A stretch of 9,006 bases of DNA from Prevotellaceae bacterium UBA5903 (GTDB taxonomy: Bacteria > Bacteroidota > Bacteroidia > Bacteroidales > Bacteroidaceae). The notes beneath the pieces are model-generated. The model worked only from the letters and a program-made list of their open reading frames with translations. It was not told the origin of the DNA and did no database searches. Positions 1 to 6,789 of this stretch are shown here, piece by piece (positions within the stretch are counted from its first letter, which is position 1; every line of letters begins with the position of its first letter). A program made the position numbers and the translations under genes. Location of the stretch: contig DJEH01000085.1 in the NCBI GenBank assembly GCA_002431845.1, positions 1 through 9,006 on the forward strand. The letters are read 5' to 3'.

Positions 1-72
1 CTCAATATAAGAAGACGTTATCCCGAACTTGTGTTATATGCTTACAGACTTTTGTTGCGTAAAAAGAAATAG
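1..72 (+). CDS. C-terminal end of an unidentified protein (partial, cut by window edge)
   Basis: Frame 1 is open from the first base to a TAG at 70-72 and encodes 23 residues ending YAYRLLLRKKK. The tail is strongly basic, which would fit a cytoplasmic end of a membrane-associated or nucleic-acid-binding protein, but it is too short to identify. The main support for a real gene end is that the stop codon lies inside the left arm of a perfect 13-bp hairpin, as expected for a gene running into its terminator. A second rightward frame also stays open to a TAA at 60-62, so the frame choice is not certain. The gene would be convergent with fabI. Confidence 0.45.
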   Translation, partial: LNIRRRYPELVLYAYRLLLRKKK

Positions 73-104
73 GCTGAACTTCATGTTGTGGAGTTCAGCC
101 TATT
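68..104. terminator. Hairpin between convergent genes, likely bidirectional terminator
   Basis: AATAGGCTGAACT at 68-80 is perfectly complementary to AGTTCAGCCTATT at 92-104, giving a 13-bp stem around an 11-base loop. A U-G and a C-G pair can extend the stem into the loop. The right arm is followed by an AT-rich stretch (TATTCTTATATTA). The position, just after one stop codon and about 65 bases beyond the fabI stop on the other strand, fits a terminator shared by both genes. Confidence 0.75.
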
Positions 105-122
105 CTTATATTATGAATACTT

Positions 123-149
123 ACAATAATTGCGATTTGCAATTATTGT
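123..149. terminator. Second AT-rich hairpin downstream of fabI, possible terminator
   Basis: ACAATAATTGC at 123-133 is perfectly complementary to GCAATTATTGT at 139-149, an 11-bp stem with a 5-base loop. It lies 19 bases beyond the fabI stop codon. The stem is AT-rich and no clean T-run follows it in the fabI direction. It may therefore act as an mRNA 3'-end stabiliser or as part of a double terminator with the hairpin at 68-104. Confidence 0.5.
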
Positions 150-168
150 TATGATGCATTCTCATTTA

Positions 169-1026
169 TTATCCGTAGATAACCTTACCATTCTCGTCCT
201 CAAATGGTTTCATGTCTTTAGCATATTGGTTCATGGCACGTAGGCTCATACCCATTGATGAGAAACCACCATCGTGGAAGAGGTTCTGCATAGTTACCTT
301 GCGAGTGAGGTCTGAGAACATCACTACGCAGTAGTCTGCACAATCCTCGGCACTTGCATTGCCAAGTGGCGACATCTTGTCGGCAAAGTCCATCATGTTG
401 TCGATTTCCTTAATACCCTTACCTGCAGTAGTAGCAGTAGGACTTTGAGAGATGGTGTTGATACGTACGTGCTTTTCGCGACCATAGATGTAGCCAAACG
501 AGCGTGCTATGCTTTCGAGCATGCTCTTTGCATCTGCCATATCGCTATAGCCATAGAATGTGCGTTGAGAAGCTACATAGGTAAGCGCTACAACCGAACC
601 ATATTCAGCAATAGCGTCTACCTTTTTGGCGCTTTGCAACATTTTGTGGAATGAGATAGCTGAGATATCAATGGTCTTTTGCAGATAGTTGTAGTCTAAA
701 TCGTCGTATGTGCGATGTTTGCGCACGTTAGGGCTCATACCTATAGAGTGGAGTACAAAGTCAATCTTGCCACCGAGCACTTCCATGCTCTTGACAAATA
801 CGTTGGTAAGATCTTCTACATTTGTTGCATCAGCTGGGATAATAGTAGCACCAATCTTTTCAGCCAATTTGTCAAGTGTACCCATACGCAATGCCATAGG
901 GGTGTTGCTAAGAGTGATTTGTGCACCTTCTGCGGCAGCCTTTTCAGCTACTTTCCATGCAATAGAATCTTCGTTTAATGCGCCGAAAATAATGCCGCGC
1001 TTGCCTTTAAGTAAGTTGTGAGTCAT
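169..1026 (-). CDS. fabI: Enoyl-[acyl-carrier-protein] reductase FabI
   Basis: FabI carries out the last reduction of each round of type II fatty acid elongation in the cytoplasm, turning trans-2-enoyl-ACP into acyl-ACP with NAD(P)H. The 285-residue protein is a Rossmann-fold short-chain dehydrogenase. A glycine-rich cofactor loop with the SIAW motif lies at about residues 11-24, and D66 fits the adenine-contacting acidic position. The active site is plain: Y150 in the LTY motif, then Y160 and K167 in the FabI Y-x6-K spacing. The segment RTFYGYSDMADAK is, from memory, the Bacteroidetes version of this site; E. coli FabI differs here and is shorter (about 262 residues). The start is the ATG at 1026-1024, with no Shine-Dalgarno site. 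A promoter lies at 1110-1140 on the same strand. The gene stands alone, convergent with the gene at the left edge and divergent from the one at 1401. Confidence 0.96.
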   Translation of the reverse strand: MTHNLLKGKRGIIFGALNEDSIAWKVAEKAAAEGAQITLSNTPMALRMGTLDKLAEKIGATIIPADATNVEDLTNVFVKSMEVLGGKIDFVLHSIGMSPNVRKHRTYDDLDYNYLQKTIDISAISFHKMLQSAKKVDAIAEYGSVVALTYVASQRTFYGYSDMADAKSMLESIARSFGYIYGREKHVRINTISQSPTATTAGKGIKEIDNMMDFADKMSPLGNASAEDCADYCVVMFSDLTRKVTMQNLFHDGGFSSMGMSLRAMNQYAKDMKPFEDENGKVIYG

Positions 1027-1058
1027 AATTAATTGTAATGTTGCTTTGTTTGTAGAAC

Positions 1059-1090
1059 GAACCGGTACTTGCGTTGCCTAAAGTAGGTTC
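1059..1090 (-). promoter_or_regulatory. Inverted repeat in the fabI 5' leader
   Basis: GAACC (1059-1063) pairs with GGTTC (1086-1090), and TACTT (1066-1070) pairs with AAGTA (1081-1085). This makes a 10-bp stem with a two-base GG bulge on one side and a 10-base loop. It sits between the inferred fabI transcription start (about 1104) and the start codon, so it would be part of the mRNA leader. It could equally be a protein-binding operator. A function is not shown. Confidence 0.35.
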
Positions 1091-1109
1091 TAACATCAAA
1101 TTTCGTGCG

Positions 1110-1140
1110 CAAAATTACTGCTTTTGTGCAAAACTCACAA
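1110..1140 (-). promoter_or_regulatory. Bacteroidetes-type promoter for fabI
   Basis: Read on the minus strand, TTG (1140-1138) is followed after 20 bases by TAATTTTG (1117-1110). This matches the TTG and TAnnTTTG boxes used by the Bacteroidetes primary sigma factor. Transcription would begin near 1104, giving a leader of about 78 bases. Confidence 0.6.
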
Positions 1141-1285
1141 GCATATAGCGTTTTTTCTGTTTCGCAATCATTTATAATGCTCATTTGGAATATAAAAATG
1201 CCCAAATCTATTAAATAAGTTGAAAAACAAGACTAATAGAACATTTTTAATGCTTGATAATATGATACAAAATAAGCAGAGTTAC

Positions 1286-1293
1286 TATCTTTG
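1286..1293 (+). promoter_or_regulatory. Probable -7 promoter box upstream of the aromatic-rich protein gene
   Basis: TATCTTTG matches the Bacteroidetes TAnnTTTG box exactly. The nearest upstream TTG (1254-1256) is 29 bases away, longer than the usual 19-21, so the -33 element is weak or absent. Transcription would begin near 1299 and give a leader of about 100 bases. Confidence 0.45.
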
Positions 1294-1389
1294 CATATAA
1301 GATAAAAGCAAGGTACATAAGTAATGGCTTAAAACAATGTTACAAATAGGCCTTGTACTATCAAAAATTTAAAACATAGAAACTAATAG

Positions 1390-1394
1390 AAGGA
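1390..1394 (+). promoter_or_regulatory. Shine-Dalgarno-like site
   Basis: AAGGA lies six bases before the ATG at 1401. It supports that start and stands out because the other genes in this window have no such site, as is common in Bacteroidetes. Confidence 0.5.
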
Positions 1395-1400
1395 ACAGTT

Positions 1401-2513
1401 ATGAAAAAGTCACTATTGTTATTGGCTATGTGCTTAACTTCGCTTGGCACTTATGCACAAGATGATGACGTTTATTTCGTTCCGTCATCAAAAGATAGAA
1501 CCGAGAGTAACGATACTTATACTGCTAACCCTGGACGCTCGTCTTACACCCCTATTTCGGGCAACGAGTCGGTGTTCAGCTCAAGCAATTGGGCCAATGG
1601 ACGCGGCAACGGTGGGCGCGATGTAGACGATTATAATCGTCGTGGGCGCAATTATAAAGGGCAAGCTGCCGATTCATTGGGCATGAAGCAGCTTTATGAC
1701 GAGGCTTACGATGATGGTTACGAAGATGGTTCGTACACCGCACGCATCGTGCGCTTTTGGTCGCCTCGTGCAGGCGTTTACGTAAGTAGTCCTTACTATT
1801 TTGACTACTACGACCTTTGCGGCTTTTACGATCCATTTTACTATGGTTATGGTTCGGCATGGAGCATAGGTTGGAGCGGTTGGTATGGATGGGGCAGCTG
1901 GTATGGCTGGCGTCCGTATTATAGTTGGGGGTGGAATAGTCCTTGGTATAATCCATGGTACGACCCTTGGTATGGTCCAGGATGGGGCGGTCCGCATTGG
2001 GCTTGGCATCCCACACATTGGTTGCCATCGAATGCCGAGCGTGGTCCTGTAGGTGGCTGGGTAAGCCGTGGTGGAGCGCGTGGCATAGGCGGAGTTGGAC
2101 TTGCTAACACCACCACATCTAAGGGCGGTCGTGGTTCGTCGTCAGTTTTCAGTGGAAGAGGCTTTGGCGGACGTAGCAGTGTGGTTAATACCGACAATAA
2201 TCGTCGCACCTTTGGCAACATATTTAGAGGTTCAAATAGCTCTACAACTAATAGCGGTAGCAAATATCAAGGACGAGGTTTTGGGCAGACTAATCAGAAC
2301 AACACGCAGTCTAATCGCCGTGTGTTCAATACCGACAATCAAAACAATCGCTCTAATAACCGCACATTTGGCAATAGCAATACCTATAGCCAACCCTCAA
2401 CCCCTTCGCGCAGTAGTAGCGTAGGAGGCTTTGGTGGCCGTGGTTTTGGTGGAAGTAGCCAACGCAGCATGGGCGGCGGTGGCGGTGGCCGAAGTTTTGG
2501 TGGCCGCCGATAA
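1401..2513 (+). CDS. Exported Trp/Tyr/Gly-rich protein of unknown function
   Basis: The family is not recognised with certainty. The 370-residue product begins with a clear signal peptide (MKKSLLLLAM and on), with likely cleavage after TYA at 19, so it should reach the periplasm or surface. Residues 20-115 are polar and acidic. Residues 119-207 are extremely aromatic, with 15 Trp between 154 and 207 and short units such as WYGW and P-W-Y-x. Residues 215-370 are Gly/Arg/Ser/Asn-rich with GRGFG at 252, 291 and 346, and two related NTDN...RTFG segments near 263 and 310; this part looks disordered. A Shine-Dalgarno-like site supports the start, and two TAA stops in a row (2511-2516) end it. Several frames stay open on the opposite strand because of the biased composition. 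A role in the cell surface or matrix is possible but is inference. The following gene, 132 bases on, is an outer-membrane barrel. Confidence 0.85.
   Translation: MKKSLLLLAMCLTSLGTYAQDDDVYFVPSSKDRTESNDTYTANPGRSSYTPISGNESVFSSSNWANGRGNGGRDVDDYNRRGRNYKGQAADSLGMKQLYDEAYDDGYEDGSYTARIVRFWSPRAGVYVSSPYYFDYYDLCGFYDPFYYGYGSAWSIGWSGWYGWGSWYGWRPYYSWGWNSPWYNPWYDPWYGPGWGGPHWAWHPTHWLPSNAERGPVGGWVSRGGARGIGGVGLANTTTSKGGRGSSSVFSGRGFGGRSSVVNTDNNRRTFGNIFRGSNSSTTNSGSKYQGRGFGQTNQNNTQSNRRVFNTDNQNNRSNNRTFGNSNTYSQPSTPSRSSSVGGFGGRGFGGSSQRSMGGGGGGRSFGGRR
1941..1976 (+). repeat. Three 12-base units encoding P-W-Y-x
   Basis: Three tandem 12-base units encode PWYN, PWYD and PWYG (residues 181-192). The protein repeat is perfect at the first three positions, while the DNA differs at third codon positions (CCTTGGTAT, CCATGGTAC, CCTTGGTAT). 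This suggests an old repeat held by protein selection rather than a fresh slippage product. Confidence 0.7.
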
Positions 2514-2523
2514 TAAGCCAACT

Positions 2524-2610
2524 CTTACTGCAACATAAACAATATTAGTAAGGTGAAGTAAGTAGCCGATGGCAGTAGTACATGCCTTGATACGCTACTT
2601 ACTTTATCAC
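2524..2610 (+). repeat. Nested inverted repeats between two envelope-protein genes
   Basis: A perfect 11-bp inverted repeat pairs AAGTAAGTAGC (2556-2566) with GCTACTTACTT (2594-2604). Its loop can pair GGCA (2571-2574) with TGCC (2583-2586). Upstream, CTTACT (2524-2529) can pair with AGTAAG (2547-2552), and also with the AGTAAG inside the left arm of the large hairpin. No T-run follows the main hairpin directly, so it is not a classic intrinsic terminator. It may partly separate the two flanking genes or protect an mRNA end. No TAnnTTTG box was found in this gap, so the downstream gene may be read from the upstream promoter. Confidence 0.6.
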
Positions 2611-2645
2611 ATATGTAAATTCTAAATAAAAAACACTCTTTAGTG

Positions 2646-4250
2646 ATGAAACGTAAATACATTGTAGCATTGTCAGCCTTAGCATTGTGTGGTTCTGTTA
2701 GTGCACAAGATATCTATAAGATAGAGACGCTATCTGGAAGCGACCTCAATGGTACATCGCGCTATGTAGGTATGGGTGGCGCCATGAATGCACTCGGTGC
2801 CGACCTTTCAACAATGGGAACCAACCCTGCTGCTATAGCGATGTATCGCAAGGGAGATGTGGCATTTACCGGAAGTGCTACGGTGCAGCCCAATGGCATG
2901 TCAATGGCTGAAATTAGCAAGGGGCGTGGCTCGTTTGACCAAGCAGGCTTTGTGTTCCCATTCAAAATGGATGGTGGTAAACTGAAGTATGTAAACTTTG
3001 GTTTCAACTACCAGAAGCGTCGCAACCTTAAGAATTTTATAGGGCTTGACAACATTCAAACCAACAACGGAGAGTCGCAGTCGTGGCAGATGCAAGAGCT
3101 TGCATACTACAATGGCAATGCGCTCGACCTCTCTAATCGCAACGACTGTCAATACACCACCCCCATAGCTATCACCGGTTACGATGCCCAACTGATAGCA
3201 CCTACACACGACGAAAGTGGTAAGATAACGGGCTACACTCCGAGCAACTCGCGTGCATACAACTATTATCGTGCACAGTGGGGAGGCATACAAGAGTACG
3301 ACTTCAACGTTTCGTTCAACGTTAATCATCAGTTCTACGTTGGTGCCACATTTGGCGTTTATAATGTGAACATGCATAGCCGTTTGGCATACGATGAAAA
3401 TCTGCAAGATGCAACAGGCACTTTGGCAGCCTATAATATGGATCAAGTAGAAACGCTAACAGGCACGGGGTTCGATGCCAAGTTTGGCTTGATTGTGCGT
3501 CCAGTAGAGGATAATCCGTTTCGTATTGGCTTTTCTGTAAGCACTCCTATCTTTTACGACCTTACAGCAAATTCTTACGTAAGCATGGTTTCGCCCTATG
3601 CCTATACCGACAAGAATGGCAACACTTATAACCAAACAAAGGCCGACTATACAGTAAACGACCTCGACTACCGCATACGTACACCTTGGAAGATAAACAT
3701 CAGCATGGCAACAACCATAAGCAACTATTTGGCGCTTGATGCAGAGTACGAAGTGAGCCGTTACACAGGCGCGCAACTACGTTGGATTGATGACGACAAC
3801 TATCTATGGGGCGATGATGGCTACCGCAGTTCAACCCGCGACCGTGCTATGGACCAAGAGATTGACGCTTATCTCAACACGGTGCAAACGTTCCGTATTG
3901 GCGCTGAGGCACGTATTGCACCCAAGTGCTATTTGCGTTTAGGCTACAACTACGTGTCGTCGCCATTTAAGAAAGATGCATTCTTAAATGCCTTTACAAG
4001 TAGTCCAGCATACAACTATTACACCAATACCGACTATGTAAACCTCGGTGCAATTAATCGTGCCACTGTGGGACTTGGCTATCGTGGCAAACATTGCTAC
4101 CTCGACTTTGCCTACCAGTTCCAAAAGCAACAAGGCGATGTTTATGCCTTCCATGCAACGGATGGTAATAGTACGCAAAACCTCTTGACAGGGCAAAAAG
4201 TAGACCTCAATCGCCATAATGCAATGGTTACTTTAGGCTTTAAGTTTTAA
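2646..4250 (+). CDS. Outer-membrane beta-barrel of the OmpP1/FadL type
   Basis: The product is a probable outer-membrane channel for hydrophobic compounds. The OmpP1/FadL/TodX family includes FadL (long-chain fatty acids) and TodX; Bacteroidetes members are often labelled 'hemin receptor' without proof. The 534-residue protein has a signal peptide with likely cleavage after VSA at 20. The mature N-terminus carries the hallmark of the group: a Gly-rich SRYVGMGGAMNALG segment (38-51) followed by GTNPAA (58-63). The rest is rich in alternating aromatic and polar strands with Tyr/Asn-rich loops, and it ends in LGFKF with the terminal Phe typical of barrel proteins. A GTG at 2643 directly precedes the ATG in frame; the ATG at 2646 is preferred. 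The substrate is unknown. FabI at the other end of the window is not in the same transcript, so it gives no support for a fatty-acid substrate. Confidence 0.8.
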   Translation: MKRKYIVALSALALCGSVSAQDIYKIETLSGSDLNGTSRYVGMGGAMNALGADLSTMGTNPAAIAMYRKGDVAFTGSATVQPNGMSMAEISKGRGSFDQAGFVFPFKMDGGKLKYVNFGFNYQKRRNLKNFIGLDNIQTNNGESQSWQMQELAYYNGNALDLSNRNDCQYTTPIAITGYDAQLIAPTHDESGKITGYTPSNSRAYNYYRAQWGGIQEYDFNVSFNVNHQFYVGATFGVYNVNMHSRLAYDENLQDATGTLAAYNMDQVETLTGTGFDAKFGLIVRPVEDNPFRIGFSVSTPIFYDLTANSYVSMVSPYAYTDKNGNTYNQTKADYTVNDLDYRIRTPWKINISMATTISNYLALDAEYEVSRYTGAQLRWIDDDNYLWGDDGYRSSTRDRAMDQEIDAYLNTVQTFRIGAEARIAPKCYLRLGYNYVSSPFKKDAFLNAFTSSPAYNYYTNTDYVNLGAINRATVGLGYRGKHCYLDFAYQFQKQQGDVYAFHATDGNSTQNLLTGQKVDLNRHNAMVTLGFKF

Positions 4251-4280
4251 CCCAGCAACCCCATAACAGTATCTAATATT

Positions 4281-4369
4281 AAAGAGCGAACAAATGTTGT
4301 GTTGTGGTGTATGAGGGTAGGTGCTAAACATTCTCTCTCATGCATGTTCATGCCATTTGTCCGCCCTTT
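4281..4369. repeat. 16-base imperfect inverted repeat enclosing a smaller hairpin
   Basis: The arms 4281-4296 and 4354-4369 pair at 14 of 16 positions. The two exceptions are A opposite C on the plus strand, which become U-G pairs in a minus-strand RNA, so the minus-strand transcript could form an unbroken 16-bp stem. The 57-base interior holds a 7-bp hairpin, ATGAGGG (4311-4317) with CTCTCAT (4335-4341). On the plus strand the right arm ends in CCGCCCTTTT (4361-4370), which could also serve as a terminator for the barrel gene. It lies entirely between two genes once the next gene is started at 4409. Confidence 0.55.
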
Positions 4370-4408
4370 TATTTGCATTACTCTTCTATATTTTTACTCT
4401 TTAAGCAT

Positions 4409-4819
4409 ATGAAACGAATATTTTATATCATTCCCGCCATGTTGTTGGCATTGTCATCATGTAGCACTCAAAAGTCGGCTTACTCTGTAGGTGGCGAATG
4501 GGCACTTATCAACCTTAATGGCAAGAGTATAACGCCAACAAATGAGACTCCTTTCATTGGTATTGACCTTTCTGAGGGGCATCTATACGGCTTTACAGGC
4601 TGTAACCGTCTTACGGGCAGTATCAACGTAAAGGCTTTTGCAGCGGGTAAACCCGACTTTTCGCAACTTGGTATGACGCGTATGCTCTGCCCCGACGATA
4701 AGTACGAAAGAGACTTTATGCAAGCACTCGACAAGGTAAAATCGTCTGAGGTTAAGAACAACGAAATGCTTCTTAAAGACGCTAAAGGAAACGTTATCCT
4801 AACATTTAAGAAGAAGTAA
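4409..4819 (+). CDS. META/HslJ-type lipoprotein
   Basis: This is a small lipoprotein of 136 residues with a type II signal peptide. It starts MKRIF, has a hydrophobic stretch, and then a lipobox LSSC with the lipidated Cys at 18, so it should be anchored in the periplasm or outer membrane. The mature part is one META domain, recognised by GxWxLxxLNG near the N-terminus, GFTGCNRLTGS in the middle, the TRMLCPDD motif, and a final strand pair LLKDAKGNVILTF. E. coli HslJ is the best-known member and is linked to novobiocin resistance; the general role of the domain is unclear. An in-frame ATG at 4340 would add 23 residues, but it would bury the signal peptide and run through the inverted repeat, so the ATG at 4409 was chosen. 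No Shine-Dalgarno site is seen. The ettA start follows the stop after 62 bases, with no terminator seen between them. Confidence 0.88.
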   Translation: MKRIFYIIPAMLLALSSCSTQKSAYSVGGEWALINLNGKSITPTNETPFIGIDLSEGHLYGFTGCNRLTGSINVKAFAAGKPDFSQLGMTRMLCPDDKYERDFMQALDKVKSSEVKNNEMLLKDAKGNVILTFKKK

Positions 4820-4881
4820 GCAATTTTCTCTCATTTATAGTCCCTAACAATCAATCACCCCATACCCAATAACCATAATAT

Positions 4882-6576
4882 ATGGCTACAGTAGACGATA
4901 AAAAGATTATTTTCTCTATGGTTGGTCTGTCAAAGACCATCAAGCAGAACAACAAGCAAGTACTCAAAAACATTTATCTCAGTTTCTTTTACGGAGCTAA
5001 GATTGGCATTATAGGTTTGAATGGTGCCGGTAAATCAACGCTTATGAAAATCATTGCCGGACTTGATAATGACTATCAAGGCGAAGTGGTTTTCTCGCCA
5101 GGATATAGCGTTGGTTATCTGCCACAAGACCCTCATCTCGACGACAATAAAACCGTTAAGGAGATTGTGCAAGAGGGTGTGCAGAACGTAGTAGACGCTT
5201 TGGCTGAGTACGAAGAAATCAACCAAAAGTTTGGTTTGCCCGAGTACTACGAGAACGAAGACAAGATGAACGAACTCTTTACACGTCAGGGCGAACTACA
5301 AGACATACTTGATGCTACCGATGCTTGGAACCTTGATAGCCGCCTTGAACGCGCCATGGATGCCCTCCGCCTACCGCCTGCCGACCAAAAGGCCGAACAC
5401 CTTTCGGGGGGTGAACGCCGCCGCATTGCTCTGTGCCGACTATTGTTGCAAAAGCCCGATGTGCTATTGCTCGATGAGCCTACCAACCACCTTGATGCCG
5501 AGAGCATCGACTGGTTAGAACAACACCTCAACCAATACGAAGGCACTGTTATTGCCGTTACGCACGACCGCTATTTTCTTGACGATGTTGCAGGTTGGAT
5601 ACTCGAACTTGACCGTGGCGAAGGCATTCCCTGGAAAGGCAACTACTCATCATGGCTTGAGCAAAAAAGCAAGCGCATGGAGCAAGAAGAGAAGGTGGCA
5701 AGCAAACGACGCAAGACCCTTGAACGCGAACTTGAGTGGGTGCGCATGGCCCCCAAGGCTCGTCAGGCCAAAGGTAAGGCTCGCTTAAACTCGTACGACA
5801 AACTGCTTAACGAAGACCAAAAGGAGAAGGAGCAGAAACTCGAAATATTTATACCCAATGGTCCACGCCTTGGCAACAAGGTTATCGAAGCGCACCATGT
5901 TAGCAAATCGTTTGGCGATAAGGTGCTCTATAAGGACCTTGATTTCACACTACCACCCGCAGGCATTGTGGGTGTGATAGGTCCCAATGGTGTGGGTAAG
6001 ACCACTTTGTTCCGTCTTATTATGGGCCTTGACACTCCCGATGAAGGCACATTCGAGATGGGCGAGACAGTGAAACTTGCTTACGTAGACCAACAACATA
6101 CCGACATTGACCCCGAAAAGAGTGTGTACGAAGTTATCTCTGGAGGCAACGAACTCATGCGTATGGGTGGGCGCGATATCAATGCGCGTGCCTACTTGAG
6201 CCGCTTCAACTTTGCTGGCGCCGACCAAGAAAAGAAGTGTGGCGTGCTTTCGGGTGGTGAGCGCAACCGCTTGCAATTGGCGTTGGCGCTTAAGCAAGAA
6301 GGTAACGTCTTATTGCTTGATGAACCTACCAACGACATTGACGTAAACACCCTGCGTGCACTCGAAGAGGGTCTTGAGGCATTTGCTGGTTGTGCTGTAG
6401 TGATAAGTCACGACCGCTGGTTCCTTGACCGTATTTGTACGCACATCTTAGCCTTTGAGGGCGATGGCAATGTGTTCTTCTTTGAAGGGTCGTATACCGA
6501 CTACGAGGTGAACAAAGCCAAGCGCCTTGGCCTTGAAGAACCTAAGCGCATACGCTATCGCAAACTTGAAGCATAA
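4882..6576 (+). CDS. ettA: ABC-F translation factor EttA (energy-dependent translational throttle)
   Basis: EttA is a cytoplasmic ABC-F ATPase that binds the ribosomal E site and, in E. coli, gates the first elongation step according to ATP/ADP levels. The 564-residue protein has two ATPase domains in tandem and no membrane segment. Domain 1 has Walker A GLNGAGKST (45-53), signature LSGGE (174-178), Walker B LLLDEPTNHLD (195-205) and THDR (227-230). Domain 2 has GPNGVGKTT (367-375), LSGGE (456-460), LLLDEPTNDID (477-487) and SHDR (509-512). The acidic segment at about 94-140 corresponds to the EttA arm, and the basic helical stretch at about 255-320 is the P-site tRNA interaction linker. Both catalytic glutamates are present (E199, E481), so both sites should hydrolyse ATP. 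The length is close to E. coli EttA (555). A strong terminator follows at 6625-6664. Confidence 0.96.
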   Translation: MATVDDKKIIFSMVGLSKTIKQNNKQVLKNIYLSFFYGAKIGIIGLNGAGKSTLMKIIAGLDNDYQGEVVFSPGYSVGYLPQDPHLDDNKTVKEIVQEGVQNVVDALAEYEEINQKFGLPEYYENEDKMNELFTRQGELQDILDATDAWNLDSRLERAMDALRLPPADQKAEHLSGGERRRIALCRLLLQKPDVLLLDEPTNHLDAESIDWLEQHLNQYEGTVIAVTHDRYFLDDVAGWILELDRGEGIPWKGNYSSWLEQKSKRMEQEEKVASKRRKTLERELEWVRMAPKARQAKGKARLNSYDKLLNEDQKEKEQKLEIFIPNGPRLGNKVIEAHHVSKSFGDKVLYKDLDFTLPPAGIVGVIGPNGVGKTTLFRLIMGLDTPDEGTFEMGETVKLAYVDQQHTDIDPEKSVYEVISGGNELMRMGGRDINARAYLSRFNFAGADQEKKCGVLSGGERNRLQLALALKQEGNVLLLDEPTNDIDVNTLRALEEGLEAFAGCAVVISHDRWFLDRICTHILAFEGDGNVFFFEGSYTDYEVNKAKRLGLEEPKRIRYRKLEA

Positions 6577-6624
6577 ACAACACATATATGCTATGTGAAT
6601 AGAACTCAAAGTTACTTATATTTT

Positions 6625-6664
6625 AAAGTCCTACATGCCAATAAAAAAGTATGTAGGGCTTTTT
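6625..6664 (+). terminator. Intrinsic terminator of ettA
   Basis: AAAGTCCTACAT (6625-6636) pairs with ATGTAGGGCTTT (6651-6662). This is a 12-bp stem with one U-G pair, extendable by two pairs into the loop, and the right arm runs directly into TTTTT (6660-6664). It lies 48 bases after the ettA stop codon. The A-rich left flank could also let it work on the other strand. Confidence 0.88.
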
Positions 6665-6670
6665 AGTATG

Positions 6671-6702
6671 TTGACAAAATAAAAAAAATATTACTAACTT
6701 TG
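6671..6702 (+). promoter_or_regulatory. Bacteroidetes-type promoter for the ATPase/nuclease gene
   Basis: TTG at 6671-6673 is followed after 21 bases by TAACTTTG at 6695-6702, an exact match to the TAnnTTTG box with normal spacing. The spacer is A-rich. Transcription would begin near 6708, about 20 bases before the ATG at 6728. This supports 6728 as the original start codon of the gene. Confidence 0.72.
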
Positions 6703-6727
6703 TAAACAAGCCAAAGCACAACACAAT

Positions 6728-6789
6728 ATGGCAACAATGAAACTTATCCGATAGGAATACAGACGTTTGAGGAGATTATAACCAAGAAC
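6728..6789 (+). pseudogene. Out-of-frame 5' end of the ATPase/nuclease gene
   Basis: The ATG at 6728 opens a frame that reads MATMKLIR and stops at the TAG 6752-6754. From 6745 the main frame instead reads YPIGIQTFEEIITKN and joins without a break to the MFYVDKTEY at 6790. YPIGIQ...YVDKT is the usual N-terminus of this family. One extra A in the AAA at 6740-6742 would give MATMKTYPIGIQ and restore a single frame. As it stands, the main frame has no ATG, GTG or TTG between the TAA at 6703-6705 and 6790. Causes could be a real deletion, phase variation or a base-calling or assembly error. Ribosomal slippage is less likely because no standard slippery heptamer is present. Confidence 0.8.

Larger units (their letters stand above)
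1027..1400. other. Divergent intergenic region, 374 bases
   Basis: No convincing protein-coding frame is present. The left third is the fabI leader and promoter (1059-1140, minus strand). The centre (about 1141-1260) is AT-rich with a T-run at 1151-1156 and no strong repeat. The right third holds a probable TAnnTTTG promoter element at 1286-1293 and a leader of about 100 bases for the gene at 1401. No tRNA, riboswitch or small RNA was recognised by eye. Confidence 0.7.

Noticed and set aside
1183..1207. 6-bp inverted repeat ATTTGG/CCAAAT
   Set aside because: It is too short and AT-rich to stand out from chance in this intergenic region.
1576..2028. 150-codon open frame on the minus strand opposite the aromatic-rich gene
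   Set aside because: The biased codon composition of the plus-strand gene keeps opposite frames open. The plus strand has a signal peptide and a ribosome site.
2643..2645. GTG start for the barrel gene
   Set aside because: The adjacent ATG at 2646 gives a normal signal peptide. The GTG adds one residue and has no support.
2901..3446. 181-codon open frame on the minus strand opposite the barrel gene
   Set aside because: It is a shadow of the FadL-like gene, with no start-site support or motif.
4281..4369. Miniature inverted-repeat transposon
   Set aside because: The arms are terminal-repeat-like, but no target-site duplication is visible at the flanks and no second copy exists in the window.
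4340..4408. Upstream in-frame start for the META lipoprotein
   Set aside because: It would add 23 residues before a standard lipoprotein signal peptide and would run through the inverted repeat.
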